Source: Delphinus delphis (lineage: Eukaryota; Chordata; Mammalia; Artiodactyla; Delphinidae). From it: a DNA stretch of 64,000 nucleotides. How positions within the stretch are numbered: the stretch's first letter is position 1; every line of letters starts with the position of its first letter. Positions 1 to 10,569 of this stretch are shown here, in pieces. Below the pieces are notes generated by a model. That model had not been told where the DNA came from. It saw only the letters and a list, made by a program, of their open reading frames with translations, and did not search any database. The translations under genes were made by a program, and so were the position numbers. The stretch is taken from positions 88,421,488 to 88,485,487 of the forward strand of contig NC_082692.2 of NCBI RefSeq assembly GCF_949987515.2. Reading direction: 5' to 3'.

Positions 1-217
1 TGATTTGTCCACAAGCCGAGGAATCCCTGCAGCCACCAGAGCTGAAGAGGCAAGAAACAGGTAATCCCCTAAAGCCACTAGAAGGAGCTCAGCCCTGCTG
101 ACACCTTGATTTCAGCTCAGTGAAACTGATTTTGGATTTCGGAGAGAATACATTTCTATTGTTTTACGCCACCAAATGTGTGGTAATTTGTTACAGTGGC
201 AATAAGAAACTAAAACA
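1..217 (+). mobile_element. MaLR-type LTR, 3' part (left LTR of a provirus relic)
   Basis: The stretch ends in the typical MaLR LTR tail: a GTGTGGTAATTTGTTACAG-type segment followed by AATAAGAAACTAAAACA. It resembles the end of the second LTR at 1701-2224 in the same orientation (shared AGAGAATACATTT and GTGGTAATTTGTTACA blocks). The window begins inside it, so its left end is not visible. The subfamily (MLT1 or MST-like) is not fixed. This is a decayed endogenous retroelement copy with no coding capacity. Confidence 0.72.
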
Positions 218-1700
218 GATTTTTTTTATAACCTGCTGTAATAAATTCCTAAAAATGAGGAAATGACTTTGAAATTGGACAATGGATAAGAGGCTAGAAG
301 AATTTGGAGAAGCTTGATAGCAAACGCCTAGATTTCCTTGAACAAACTGTTGGCAGAACTGTGGACACTAAAGGAGATTCCTGTGAGAGCTCAGAAGGAA
401 GTGAGGAGTGTGGTAGAGAAATCTTCTATAGTTTTAGAGACTACATATATCTTGTCATAAATAGAATGTTGTCAGAAACATGAATGCTAAAGGCACTGCT
501 GGTATGGGTTCAGGAGGAAATGAAGAACTTGTTATTGGAAAATGAAAGAAAGGGTAGCCTTGTTATATAGTGACAGAAAATTTGGCTGAATTGTGTCCAA
601 TAGTTGTGTCAAAAGCAGGACTTCCAAGCAACAAGCTTGGATAGTTAGCTGAGGAGATTTCTGAGCAAAATGTTGAAGGTGCAGCCTGATTTCTTCTTGC
701 CGCTGATCGTAAAAATGCAAAAGGAAGGAAATAAGTTGAGAAAGGAACTGTTAAGGAGAAATGAACCAGAATTTAATAATGTCAGAAATTCATAGCCTAT
801 CCAAATTGAGAAAAAAAAAAAGGCCGACATTGGGAGATTCACTATTAGGAAATCATGTTTTTGAAAGAAAGCCAAGGATGTGATTGAACAACAATTTGAT
901 AAAGCCATTATAGGTGTGTGATTCATGGCTTCCCTCAACCATCTCAGTAGAAGCTGGGAATAGAGATAGTGTTATCCAAGAAAGATCTGTGGAAGACATT
1001 CTTGCCTAATGGTTTGACAGTCCATGACATACGTGGAAGACGCACAGGGTTTTTGAAAATATTATATTGGCAGAAGCAGAAACACAGCCTGACTGGAAAG
1101 AAACGGATAGAGATGAGACAAAATGAAGGAAGAATTATCAGACTGGGACTTTACAGGAGCAAACACCTACAACCCATCAAGAAAAAGGAGTAATGATTCT
1201 AAGGACAGAGTGTTGGGAGCAGGTTGGGTGCAGAATGCAGAGCTGCAGGCCCAGAGGGTGTAGCTTCAAGCAACAGAGAATTATTATCAGGCCTTGAAAC
1301 CCAAAGAAATTCGCCTGCTGGATCTTGTACTTTCTTGGGATCAATGATCCCTTTATTCCTTTCATTTTCTCCCTTCTAGAATGGGAACATCTATGATTGT
1401 TATCGTATTCCTGTCCCACCATTGTATTTTGGAGGCAGATAACTTTTTTCCTAGGTTTCACAGGTCCACAGAGGGAAAGGAATTTTGCCCCAGGATGAAT
1501 CATACCCAGAGTTGCATTCATACCTGATTCAGATGATTTAAATGATGAGATTTGGAACTTTGGGGTGATATGTTTAGACGCTTAGATGACATTTTGGACT
1601 TCAGCTGGTGCTGTAATGAGTTGAGACTTTTGGGAATGGGGAGAGGATATTTTGCACGTGGATGGACACTAATCTTCAGAGGCCAGAGAGATAATAACTC
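218..1700 (+). mobile_element. MaLR internal region, non-coding relic
   Basis: This lies between two LTRs of the same orientation and reads like a MaLR internal region. Near 1385-1560 it has the usual 3' run: a CACCATTGTATTTTGGAGGC segment, then GATTTCACAGGT-like sequence, then GCCCCAGGATGAAT and CTGATTCAGATGA. The internal parts of MaLR elements are non-autonomous and lack an intact pol. The open frames here (74-114 codons, both strands) are short, overlap in opposite directions and resemble no known protein, so none is called. Only the right-hand junction with the 3' LTR is sharp. Confidence 0.6.
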
Positions 1701-2224
1701 TGCTAGGCTGAAAAATGACCCCCCCCCCAAAAGATGTGACATGCCCACATCCTAATCCACAGAACCTAAGGTTATCACTTTCTATGGCAAAACAGTGAAT
1801 CTTACCTCATGGGGTAATTTATGTGATTAAGTTAGAAATATCGAGAAGAGGAGCTTATCCTGGATTATCTGAGTGGAATTTAAATGCAATCACACATACT
1901 CATAAAAGAAAGGAAGAGGGAGTTGGAGATAGACACACCAAAAAGAAGATATACTCAGAAAAGAAGGCCATGTAAATAAGGAGTCAGAAACTGGAGAAAT
2001 GCAACTACGAGCCAAGGAATGTCGAGGGTCGATTGATGGCAGCTCCCAGAAGCTAGGAGATAGCTTGCAATAGATTCTCCCCAAGAGCCTCTGGAGGGAG
2101 TTTAGCCCTGTCAACACCTTGAATTCGGACTTCTGACCTCCAGAATTGTGAGAGAATACATTTGTGTTGTTTTGAGCCATGAAGTTTGTGGTAATTTGTT
2201 ACATCAGCCTAGAAAACAAATACA
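1701..2224 (+). mobile_element. MaLR-type LTR (right LTR)
   Basis: It begins TGCTAGGCTG just after the internal region and runs through CCCACATCCTAATCC, CTACGAGCCAAGGAATG and CCTCCAGAATTGTGAGAG to the usual MaLR tail ending near AATACAA. At about 520 bp it is longer than a typical 350-450 bp MLT1 LTR, so small insertions or a different subfamily are possible. The run of nine C at about 1720 sits in the CCCCCCAAAA motif typical of these LTR starts. Confidence 0.72.
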
Positions 2225-3394
2225 ACTCTTTTACTCCTTTGCAATCAAAAGAGAATAGAAAAGGTATTAGCCCAAGATAAGCATAAAGTCTTATTGATAA
2301 TGTCCTTATAATTCATTTCGGATGATATTGTATATGCTCAGTAAGCACTTTTTGACTGAAATGAATATCCCCAAAATGTGCAAACAGGTTTCATGGACCT
2401 TTCCAAAATAGTCTCAAAGGCCACATTTCAAAAGGTTACACTCTTCCCAAATACTCTTTTTGAAACACTCAAGTAAACAATACTCCAAAAGCGAGCTTAA
2501 AAATGCAACTTGATCGATGGCTCAGCAGCAGCAAAGAACCACTTTCAAAACCACATATTTACATGTACACAAATCAGTACACAAATTAGACTTGAGATTT
2601 CCCTGAAGTCATTCTGTGAACTTGTTAAGGCGAACACCAGTTTCACATTCCATTTCGGGGAAAGAGATTACCCAACCCCCAAAACACACCTCAGGTTATT
2701 CAAGGTATGAAAAATATTCTTTGTTTTGCTCGGTTAGACCTGGTTCAGAATTGCTGTAAACCCCGTGCCTAGTAGCAGAATGTTGACTGAAGCTCTCTGC
2801 CTTCCATCAGGAGGGGGAGGAGAAAGCCCCGCCAAAACCCACAAGGAATCTTTTTCTCGTTTTTAATCATCTCAAACACTGCTGAATAGTTTATCTCTCA
2901 CAGGAGCAGGCTTCTTTGTTCTCACTGTTATGAAGTGAAGGGGCGGGGGAGGGCAGTCTGCTCTCAGCCAGAAGCAAACGCAGTTTTGCAAGATAATCAG
3001 CGGAGCTGAGCCTTCTTCCTACACCTGGTGAAACACAGTGTCTGGGGAGCTGCTCCACCTCAGGCATGTTGCCTTCGACTGACTTTGTGCCAAGACCCGA
3101 ATGAGCCTTAATGGGTAACCCAAAACCAAGCTGAGAAATTGAAATCCAGGAGGAGTTGATTTATGAGCCCCAGTTAGGTAACCTAAAGGTTGCATCCAAA
3201 TGGTGACTAAGCCGAGACTTGAAAAGCATCAGCGTGAATTAGAAGGGTGTAAATGGTAAAACTGACAAGGAATAGACAGAATGCAAAGTGAACAGTCAAA
3301 ATATTAAGAACATATTTTAAAGGAGATTGAATGGCAGTGACAGGCAGCTTGACTTGGAGAATTATATATTATTATGGAGGATGCACAACCAAAT
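2225..3394. other. Unique sequence with one GC-box-like site
   Basis: I recognise no gene or repeat. Between about 2800 and 3120 the base composition is less AT-rich than the surroundings. It contains a GGGGCGGGG GC-box-like motif at 2940-2948 and a CACCTGGTG E-box-like site near 3023. There is no supported exon or CpG island. The 66-codon frame at 2510-2710 has no recognisable content. Confidence 0.4.
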
Positions 3395-3570
3395 TTTTAG
3401 CAAGTACTCCACGCCAGGTGCTGCCTTAATGTTTTATATTCATTTCTAATATCCTACAAAATGAAGTCAGATGTAGATATTGAAAAATAAATATTAAAAG
3501 ATTTGCTTCAAATCACACCGCTCATAATTGTTGAAGCTAAGGTTGATTTCGGGTCTACCATCTTTCCATT
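3395..3570 (-). mobile_element. MIR SINE relic
   Basis: Read on the plus strand it follows the antisense MIR order: a CCAGGTGCTGCCTTAATG segment, an AAATGAAGTCAGATG block, a CAAATCACACCGCTCATAA block (the diverged TCACACAGCTAGTAA), then TTGATTTCGGGTC. It is strongly diverged and truncated. Confidence 0.6.
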
Positions 3571-3857
3571 AGATTTGCTAGTGGCGCTTTAGTCAAATTC
3601 TCTAAATTCTACTCTTCACCAAAAACTAACACTCCCTCTTTAATGTTACAGGTGTCATCATGAGACTTCCTAGCAGCATGCTTTTCAGTTGTAGGTGGGC
3701 TAAAATAATAGAGCAATTTAACTAAGCAAGACAATGCAATATTTTAAGAGCAGTCCTCTCAGCACATATTATATCTAGTTACTCCTTCAGCTTTTTAAGG
3801 ATTATTCTGTTTTGCACAGGTCTGAAGAAAGTGACATTTTATGAATTGAAGGCACTT
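3571..3857. other. Unique sequence, nothing recognised
   Basis: AT-rich unique DNA with no gene, RNA or repeat that I recognise. Confidence 0.4.
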
Positions 3858-3975
3858 TTTCAATTTATTGAGAACCTGCAATATGCTTAGTTCTTTGCTC
3901 ATCTACCTTGATGGTTGCAAAAGGAACAAAGGAATTAATAAAAGCTCTGTTCTCAAGTAGCTTATAAATCAAAAG
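3858..3975 (-). mobile_element. L2 LINE 3' end relic (weak)
   Basis: On the plus strand it starts with the antisense L2 phrase TTTATTGAGAACCTGCAATATG. It ends with CTCTGTTCTCAAGTAGCTTA, matching the 'tgccctca-ggagctta' part of L2. The short length and divergence make this tentative. Confidence 0.42.
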
Positions 3976-4824
3976 GCAAAGAGTAGCACTTCATGAAATG
4001 ATTAGGGAGTACACACAAAGCTCAGTTTGGGACAGAGATGTCCCTCATTCTGATCTCACTTTCTATTGCTTTGTAACGCGTTCATTGTCTCTATCTGGAG
4101 AATAAACATGAACATTTTCTCATCTAATATCCGTCCCCTAGCGTTGCACCAGCTCATTTCTCTTTAGCTGCTGCAGTAGCACCCTCTCTTTCATTAGCAC
4201 TTGCAGAATGTGAGTGAATACCATAAATCAGTTATTTACAATTAAGGAAAGTTGAAAGAATGCATTTCAAAATGAACATGGTCCAGGACTTGCTGGATAT
4301 AGGGAGTGAGGAAGACTAACAGGCAAAGAGGACTACAAGAGGTGGTGGGACCTGGCCAATGGCATTCATTCATTTATTCATTCAAAACATAGGTGACATA
4401 GAGGCAAAATCCATTAACGCATGCACAGCCATTCTTCCCCTACTCCCCTTGCCAGCTAAAAAGAATCCTGTCCTTGGCCTTCTGGAGCTCCTCTTCTTCT
4501 GCTTGCTGCTAGTTCCTCTACTTCTGCACAATATGAGTAATGAGAGAAAAAGAGGCAGGAGGGGTGGGGCAGTGAAAAAGAATGAGTGTTTACAGACAAG
4601 TTTAAGGTACATTGTTGAGAAAGAAATGGGAGCCATGAGAAGATGACAGATTAGGAGGAAGAGAATTTTATAAAGTGTTGATTTGAATTAACAGTTTTTC
4701 TTCTCTGAGAAATGGAAATTAATGCATATGCTATAGCTTGCACTGCTTCTGGCTCCCAGCATGGTAAGTTTGATTAGAATACTACCCAGAAGCTGTACCA
4801 GGTGGGTGCCAGCTTGCATTCAGT
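3976..4824. other. Unique sequence with a short ATTC run
   Basis: A short CATTCATTCATTTATTCA run lies at about 4363-4384 and could be a trace of an L2 3' end. Overlapping open frames on both strands (4359-4646 and 4382-4636) cover the same bases. They have low-complexity content (a basic KRGRRGG stretch) and no splice-site or homology support, so they are not called as genes. Confidence 0.4.
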
Positions 4825-4945
4825 CGACATTTACTTTACACTTTCTACATAGTGACAGCAGACTCTAGACACTGAGGATACAATAGTGATCAAGACTGGA
4901 ATAATCTCCAGGCCCCGAAGAACTTACACTCCAGTGAAAAGGCAA
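4825..4945 (-). mobile_element. L2 LINE 3' end relic
   Basis: The plus strand shows the antisense L2 3' end: GACACTGAGGATACAATAGTG (the diverged 'gctggggatacagcagtg'), then CCCGAAGAACTTACACTCCAG (the 'ctca-ggagcttacattctag' block). It is 3'-end only, as is usual for 5'-truncated LINE copies. Confidence 0.6.
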
Positions 4946-4984
4946 TGACATAGAAATTATTGCAATAGGACTATAATTTGTGAG

Positions 4985-5165
4985 GACATATGGTGCTTTT
5001 TACACATGATAATATTTATTCCTCAGATTAGTTCTATGAGATAGTATAATCAGTCTTGTCTGATAATGACAGAACAGAGCTCAGAGAGTCCAAGGTCTGT
5101 TCAGAGAAGATATACATAATCAATAGCAGAGCTGGGATTCAAAACATAGGTCTTTCTGATTCCCA
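4985..5165 (-). mobile_element. MIR SINE relic
   Basis: Antisense MIR order on the plus strand: TTTATTCCTCAGATTAG, then TCTATGAGATAGTATAAT, then GACAGAACAGAGCTCAGAGAG, ending with AGCAGAGCTGGGATTCAAA. The last phrase is the tRNA-related head of MIR read backwards. Confidence 0.7.
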
Positions 5166-6699
5166 AGGACTTCACCTTGGCAGTGGAAGATATTCATTGG
5201 TTAAGATGGGAAAGAACTGAGAGCCTAGAACTGAACTTTGGGAGATACCAACACTGATGCGTTGGAAGAGTAAAGAAAAGCTGTTGGAGAACAAACAGCT
5301 TTTCAGGATGTCAAGAAAATGCAAGAAAGATGATACAAGTTCGTATAATATTTCTGAGAGCCAAAGAACATAAATAGACAATATCAAATAACAGGGAAAA
5401 ATTAAGGACAATATATGGTCAAAAATCCATTATTTTTGCCAAGGCTAATATGACGAACAGTAAATTTCATTATGGTTTTGAAGCCCCTTGCTTCCCCCCA
5501 CAATGCAGAGCTATGCAAAGGCAATGTGTTTTGAGGAAAGGGTATGTAGCACAGACCCCTTTATTCAGTTTAAAATAATAAGATGTTGCAAGGGTAATCA
5601 CTAACATGAACAGAAATTTCTAAATACTCAGACAATGAGCTTATTGATAAGTATGTGAAAGAGGAAAGAAAAAGCCAGTTGAGATGAAGCTATTAAACAA
5701 TGTCACTTGGCAACACAACTCTGAGGGCCCCATTTATTTTGAGTTTCAAGCTGTGCTTCAGGGCATGCCTCGCTTGTATTTCACAATATGAATGGTGCCC
5801 TCTAGAGTTGTGCAATAAGGCCTCCTGTAAATATGCTGCTTTGGGAGCAATGTCCCATAAAAGTTGGCATGAGAGAGCTGGCGTGTTGTTTAGAAGTGTC
5901 ACTTTGTGTCCTTGCATAATTCTTTTAATTATCTGGGCCTCTGTGTATGTAAAATTGAGAGATTGGATCAGGTGAATTCTGTGATAATCTCTAGGAGCAT
6001 TAATTCACATTTGTGTTTACAAACCTCTTTTCACTAACATAACCTCGTTCATTATTAATAAAATATATAAAGAAGTAATATATTAATCGCATTATTATCA
6101 TTATCTTTTATTCAAATGGAGAAACTGAAGTTCAGCAAATTTAACCAACTTGTCTCTGATCAGACTAGTAACAACTGACGGCCAAAACAAAAATTCCCGA
6201 CATCACACCCTACGCAGAAGGGGACAGAGGATTGATGAAGCATTCATATTTCTTTCTATGACCTATTTTCAGGTAGATTCTAACAATGTTCCTCTTACCC
6301 AGTGCAGAGAACTTAACTACTCCTTAATCAGGGAGGAAGTTTTTAAAGGCCCATGAGTTACTGCTATTTAAATGTTTGAAAGAAAATTTAAAATTGGATT
6401 TCTGGTAACCACACAACCATTAGGACTTTATAGTGATTGCATAAACAGCAAATACATGAAGGCTAATGTAAAGCCTTAGTAAAAATATCAAAGCAATTTA
6501 AATAGAAAAAACAGACCTTAAGTTGTAGCTTTCACTTTACTCTAAATAAGGCCACCTTGCCTTTTGATAGCTCAGCCTATGAATGCTAAGATTTGGAAGC
6601 CTTATGAAACAGAGGCCAAGTGCTTGCAAAGGTAGGCAGTCTTGTTTAGTTGAAAGAACATAAGCACTTACAGTCCCCATACCTTAATTTAAATGGCTG
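5166..6699. other. Mostly unique sequence, no gene seen
   Basis: At about 5215-5270 a phrase close to antisense L2 (GAGCCTAGAACTGAACTTTGG) suggests another decayed L2 piece, too short to call. 6040-6115 is very AT-rich. Opposed open frames at 5693-5975 overlap each other and lack support. Confidence 0.4.
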
Positions 6700-6890
6700 C
6701 GCACCCTTTAACATCTGTGGGTTTTTGAACAAGTGATTAGCCCGTATGTGGCTCAGTTTCTTCAGCCTTGAATTGGAGATAATACCTATCTCATACGACT
6801 GTGGTGATGATTAAGTAGAATAAGTGTGTGCAGTGCTGATGGAGCATGACAAGTGGTGGTCTCTGAATTAAGAGTAGTCATTTTTATTAA
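6700..6890 (+). mobile_element. MIR SINE relic
   Basis: Sense MIR order: a diverged TTGAACAAGTGATTAGCC (the 'gggcaagttacttaacc' block), GGCTCAGTTTCTTCAGCC, GGAGATAATACCTATCTCATA, then GATGATTAAGTAGAATAA. This is the core and 3' part of MIR. Confidence 0.7.
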
Positions 6891-7399
6891 TACTTAAAGT
6901 TCTGCATGGAGATCTTTAAATTGCATGTTTTCAAGGGATGGTTAATTTAAAACATTTCAATTTGGCATTTATTACAATATAGGCATGTTTCCCATGGGAC
7001 CACATATAATGCTGACGAAGGTTTACATGTTGCAGATTGTTCTTGTAAAAATATGCGATAGCTAATCTAAATTTATACTATTGATTAGGGATGTGGAGAC
7101 AAGGTTTATTAAAATTAGGCGATTGATTTGATAATGTCAATTTGTGTTTAGGGACCAGTGGTCAATAAATTAGATCTGCTGTTTCTTTTCTTCCATTGTT
7201 AGTTTTATATGCTTTGATCAATAGTTCGGAAGCAGCTTTCCTTTAACACACGGACACTCAACATAAACTGAACTGAATGACATGGATGTTAATAAAACTT
7301 TCCTGGCTTTCCAAGCTGTGGTTTTATTTAAAAATGAATGAACATAAATACCACTTCATTGGGCAGATATAATTTAACCATGGAGGATATTATGGTTAT
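6891..7399. other. Unique AT-rich sequence
   Basis: No gene or repeat recognised. Confidence 0.4.
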
Positions 7400-7584
7400 T
7401 GAAAGATATGCCTTCAAGTGAGAATGATCTGGGCTTAAATCCTAGTTTTGCTATTTACTGGTTGTGTGTCCCTACACAAGTTACATAGCCTCTTATAGCC
7501 TGCTCACAGGTATAACAGTCAGTAATAACACCTAACTCAAAACTTGTTTGGAGGGTTAAGTGAAATAAATAATATTTTCATTAA
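7400..7584 (+). mobile_element. MIR SINE, left part, split by a later insertion
   Basis: Sense MIR phrases occur in order: TGGGCTTAAATCCTAGTTTTG, CTATTTACTGGTTGTGTG, CACAAGTTACATAGCCTC and AATAACACCTAACTC. The element is cut at 7585 by an L1 fragment carrying a CHR SINE, and resumes at 8095. Confidence 0.72.
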
Positions 7585-7598
7585 AAAAAATTAACACA
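7585..7598 (+). repeat. Target-site duplication, left copy (L1 3' fragment)
   Basis: AAAAAATTAACACA, repeated exactly at 8081-8094. The 14-bp pair brackets the L1 fragment and its nested SINE and sits inside a MIR. Confidence 0.8.
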
Positions 7599-7855
7599 GT
7601 GAGAGAGTGGCATGGACTAATATATATGCTACCAAATGTAAAATAGATAGCTAGTGGGAAGCAGCCATATAGCACAGGGAGATCAGCTGGGTGCTTTGTG
7701 ACCACCTAGAGGGGTGGGATAGGGAGGGTGGGAGGGAGAGGCAAGAGGGAGGGGATATGGGGATATATGTATATGTATAGCTGATTCACTTTGTTATACA
7801 GCAGAAACTAACACACCATTGTAAAGCAATTATACTCCAGTAAAGATGTTTGAAA
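7599..7855 (+). mobile_element. 5'-truncated L1, 3' UTR only
   Basis: This is the reverse complement of the 3' UTR of the full-length L1 at about 16,975-17,215. Shared phrases are GATAGCTAGTGGGAAGC, CAGGGAGATCAGC, CTTTGTGACCACCTAGAGG, the G-rich block at 7711-7760, and CAATTATACTCCAGTAAAG. It is flanked by the 14-bp duplication. Its A tail is split by the CHR SINE at 7856-8060 and continues to 8080. Confidence 0.88.
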
Positions 7856-8060
7856 TTTTTTTTTTTTTTCGGTACGTGGGCCTCTCACTGCTGTGGCCTC
7901 TCCCGTTGCGGAGCACAGGCTCCGGACGCGCAGGCCCAGCGGCCATGGCTCACAGGCCCAGCTGCTCCGCGGCATGGGGGATCCTCCTGGACCAGGGCAC
8001 GAACCCGTGTCCCCTCCATTGGCAGGCGGACTCTCAACCACTGCGCCACCAGGGAAGCCC
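7856..8060 (-). mobile_element. CHR SINE (tRNA-derived), inserted in an L1 A tail
   Basis: Minus-strand copy. It starts with a T14 run (A tail), then the cetacean CHR body with GGGCCTCTCACTGCTGTGG and GCTCCGCGGCATG, and ends in CCACCAGGGAAGCCC, the complement of the SINE head. The tRNA-like B box lies at about 7995-8015. It sits between L1 sequence and the rest of the L1 A tail, so it is younger than that L1. Confidence 0.92.
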
Positions 8061-8080
8061 CGAAAAAAAATTTTAAAATA

Positions 8081-8094
8081 AAAAAATTAACACA
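8081..8094 (+). repeat. Target-site duplication, right copy (L1 3' fragment)
   Basis: AAAAAATTAACACA, identical to 7585-7598. Confidence 0.8.
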
Positions 8095-8165
8095 ATATCT
8101 GGCATGTAGTAATGCCTCAGGCATTGTTAGTTTTGTTATGGTTATTATTATTTACATGATTCCAT
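8095..8165 (+). mobile_element. MIR SINE, right part
   Basis: It continues the MIR broken at 7584: ATCTGGCATGTAGTAATGCC, then the GTTATTATTATTTAC tail. The two parts join into a single sense MIR if the inserted block is removed. Confidence 0.68.
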
Positions 8166-9194
8166 GATTTTGAAATACCTAGCAAATGTCTTTAGAAAAT
8201 TTCTTTTAAAAGTCTTCCATTTAAGAATTTTTATATTCTAGGTTAATAAACATTTATGTTTGATGAAATTTTTAGAGTACATAAAATTAAAGCAGTCATT
8301 TTTAGTTTCTTCTTTTTAGGTTAGAACACCACAAAAAACAACAACAAACAAAATAATCAAAGCCAGAGTAGTGCCATAAATTCAGAAAAATTGTCACATT
8401 TTTAAGACATTTTATTGAAGTAAAATATTTGTTGAAAACTGTTTTGAAGACATTGGTAAAGCCATCACACAGAAAGAAAAGATTAAAAAGCTTTGCAAAC
8501 TGTTGCTTCCCCAATCAATAGTTAGAGAAAAGCTAGAGGTTGGTAAGAGTAGAAAGAAGAGGCATTTAATGTTTCCAACACAACTCAGGTTGGCAGCTTC
8601 TGGGTCTCAAAATACTTCTCATTTCCTGGGCAGAGATGAGACTATTATGGGGTAAGAGTGCATTGAAATTATGAAATATTTTCTTGCAAATATAAGGAAT
8701 TCGCTGAGGACAAGTAAGGAGAAAGTGAATTCCAATTGTGCAAACCCTCTGGCGACCCAGCTTTAACAAATAGGAGCAAGTGAAAGCAGAGGAAGTCATT
8801 TCCTTCGCACAAGGGTAATTGTACTGAAAGGGAACTTGTGTTTTCAGTAGCTCATGCCCAGTGGTTCTGAGGGTAAATAGAATCAATAATACTAGCAACA
8901 TAGTAAGTGCTAAATGAGCACTTAATGAATTGAAAACAGACTAGAAAGCCAGCTATCAAGAAGTATTTGAAAACCAGAGAGGAGAGGGAAAAATCAGATC
9001 ACCAATGAAGCACAAGTTGCAATTATATCTTTTTAGTTGACTTGTTACCCAATTTATTTTTTAAATTACAATGCAGTTTATTTCCACAGTGTAAAGTTGG
9101 AAAACACAGAAAAGAAAAAGATAAGTTAAAAGATAGTACTATCTGATTTCTCATCTTAAAATGATTTAGAATATAGTAGTACATAATTTTTCAC
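8166..9194. other. Mostly unique sequence
   Basis: No gene is seen. 9065-9180 (AGTTGGAAAACACAGAAAAG) resembles the region next to old L1M 3' ends but is too weak to call on its own. The 111-codon frame on the minus strand at 8566-8901 has no recognisable content. Confidence 0.38.
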
Positions 9195-9285
9195 CTGGCT
9201 CAGCATCTTTCTAGCCTTGTGACCTCAAGTGACTCATTAAACCTTCTTAAGCCTCAGTTTACTCATGTGTTCAGTCATAATGCCT
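9195..9285 (+). mobile_element. MIR SINE, left part, split by a CHR SINE
   Basis: Sense MIR phrases: GCCTTGTGACCTCAAGTGAC, TTCTTAAGCCTCAGTTTACTC and CATAATGCC. It is interrupted by the SINE and resumes near 9517. Confidence 0.65.
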
Positions 9286-9294
9286 TCTTCTTAG

Positions 9295-9507
9295 GTTTTT
9301 TTGTTTTTTTTTCTTGCGGTACATGGGCCTCTCACTGTTGTGGTCTCTCCCGCTGTGGAGCACAGGCTCCGGACACGCAGGCTCAGTGGCCATGGCTTAC
9401 GGGCCCAGCCGCTCCGCGGCATGTGGGATCTTCCCGGACCGGGGCATGAACCCGTGTCCCCTGCATCGGCAGGCAGACTCTCAACCACTGCGCCACCAGG
9501 GAAGCCC
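9295..9507 (-). mobile_element. CHR SINE (tRNA-derived)
   Basis: T-rich tail complement at 9296-9313, then the CHR body, ending in CCACCAGGGAAGCCC. Flanking copies of TCTTCTTAG at 9286-9294 and 9508-9516 form a 9-bp target-site duplication. The tail is interrupted by G and C, so it is not a very recent insertion. Confidence 0.92.
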
Positions 9508-9516
9508 TCTTCTTAG

Positions 9517-9580
9517 TTTTTGATGGGGATTAATAAGATAATACATGGGCTTAACACAACTGGAACATAATAATTGAGTA
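9517..9580 (+). mobile_element. MIR SINE, right part
   Basis: GATGGGGATTAATAAGATAA and AACACAACTGGAACATAATAA continue the MIR interrupted at 9285. Confidence 0.58.
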
Positions 9581-9589
9581 TCAAAACAG

Positions 9590-9885
9590 GTAGAATAGTA
9601 AAATATTATATTTTACAAATGTATGTCTAGTCTTTTTTACGTTGTATGGGTGACAACACATTTCATAATTTATATCTATATTTTTATATCCTGCTTTTCT
9701 CATTTTTATCATAAGCAGTTTTAACCATCAGCAAAACCTCTTCACAAATAACACATTGAATGGCCACAAAATATCCCATCCTAAGAATTTACATACTTTT
9801 CTTGATTTATCTCCTATTGATGGAAATGTAGGTTGTTTCCTTTCACTCTCTTGTAACCAAAGCTACATGAAGATTTGTCCATCAG
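9590..9885 (-). mobile_element. Ancient L1M ORF2 3' region relic
   Basis: The plus strand shows antisense L1 phrases in order: TATATCCTGCTTTTCTCATTT, AATGGCCACAAAATATCCCA, TTTATCTCCTATTGATGG, AATGTAGGTTGTTTCC. These match the region just upstream of the L1 ORF2 C-terminus in old mammalian L1s. No frame survives. Confidence 0.5.
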
Positions 9886-10569
9886 CTTTCCGTTAATGAT
9901 TCTTCTAATACCCTGAACCGTAGCCTCCCACTTCCTCTGCTCTGTTCACCTCCATACATTCCATTTAAGCCACATATCTTAGCCACACACCCTAAAATAC
10001 TTTACTGGGGTGGGGAGAGGCATGGTTGATTTAATTTTCAGTCCTGCCTCCGTCGTTTGACATCACTCAGCCTCAATTTTTCCCTTGTAACCTAAGGGAA
10101 CAGATGATGTCTGGGTTACTCCCAAGTCTAACATTCTACTCTTTGCTGTTTTGAAATTTTTCTGTAAAGGAACAGGTACAATAAAAAGATCAGTAGCTTT
10201 TAAGTCACCAAATCCACTCAGTACTGTCTTAATATATGTGGCTAGATGCCAGTATTTTGACCGTGTAGCCATAAGAGTGTCACTCATCCCCTTACTCCCA
10301 TCAGTGTGCCCTGTTGAGTCATTGGAACCCTCCCCGCCCCCCCGCCCGCATATGTCATTCTGAAACTCCAAGGCTGATACTCATCCAGATGTCCATCCTA
10401 TTGAATCACAGCCTACAGCATAGACTAATCTGGTCTCTACTTTTGTCTCTATCCTCTCAAGCTATTTATCTCTAGCCAGCTATGCACTGGCCGTATTTGT
10501 GTGGGTTTTGGTTTGGTTGGTTGTGGGGTTTTTGGGGTTTTTTTTTCTTGCATTTTTGTATTTTGTTAT
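9886..10569. other. Mostly unique, CT-rich sequence
   Basis: No gene seen. Parts such as CTCCCACTTCCTCTGCTCTG near 9927 resemble sense L2 ORF2 sequence. They may be an extension of the L2 that is clear from 10,570. There is a C-rich run at about 10,330-10,348. Confidence 0.35.

Noticed and set aside
4359..4646. Opposed frames of 84 and 95 codons
   Set aside because: Same bases on both strands, low-complexity peptides, no splice or homology support.
7808..8167. Overlapping open frames on both strands, up to 105 codons
   Set aside because: They are the CHR SINE translated in several frames; the same peptides recur at every CHR copy.
9219..9523. Open frames of 65-76 codons
   Set aside because: CHR SINE sequence.
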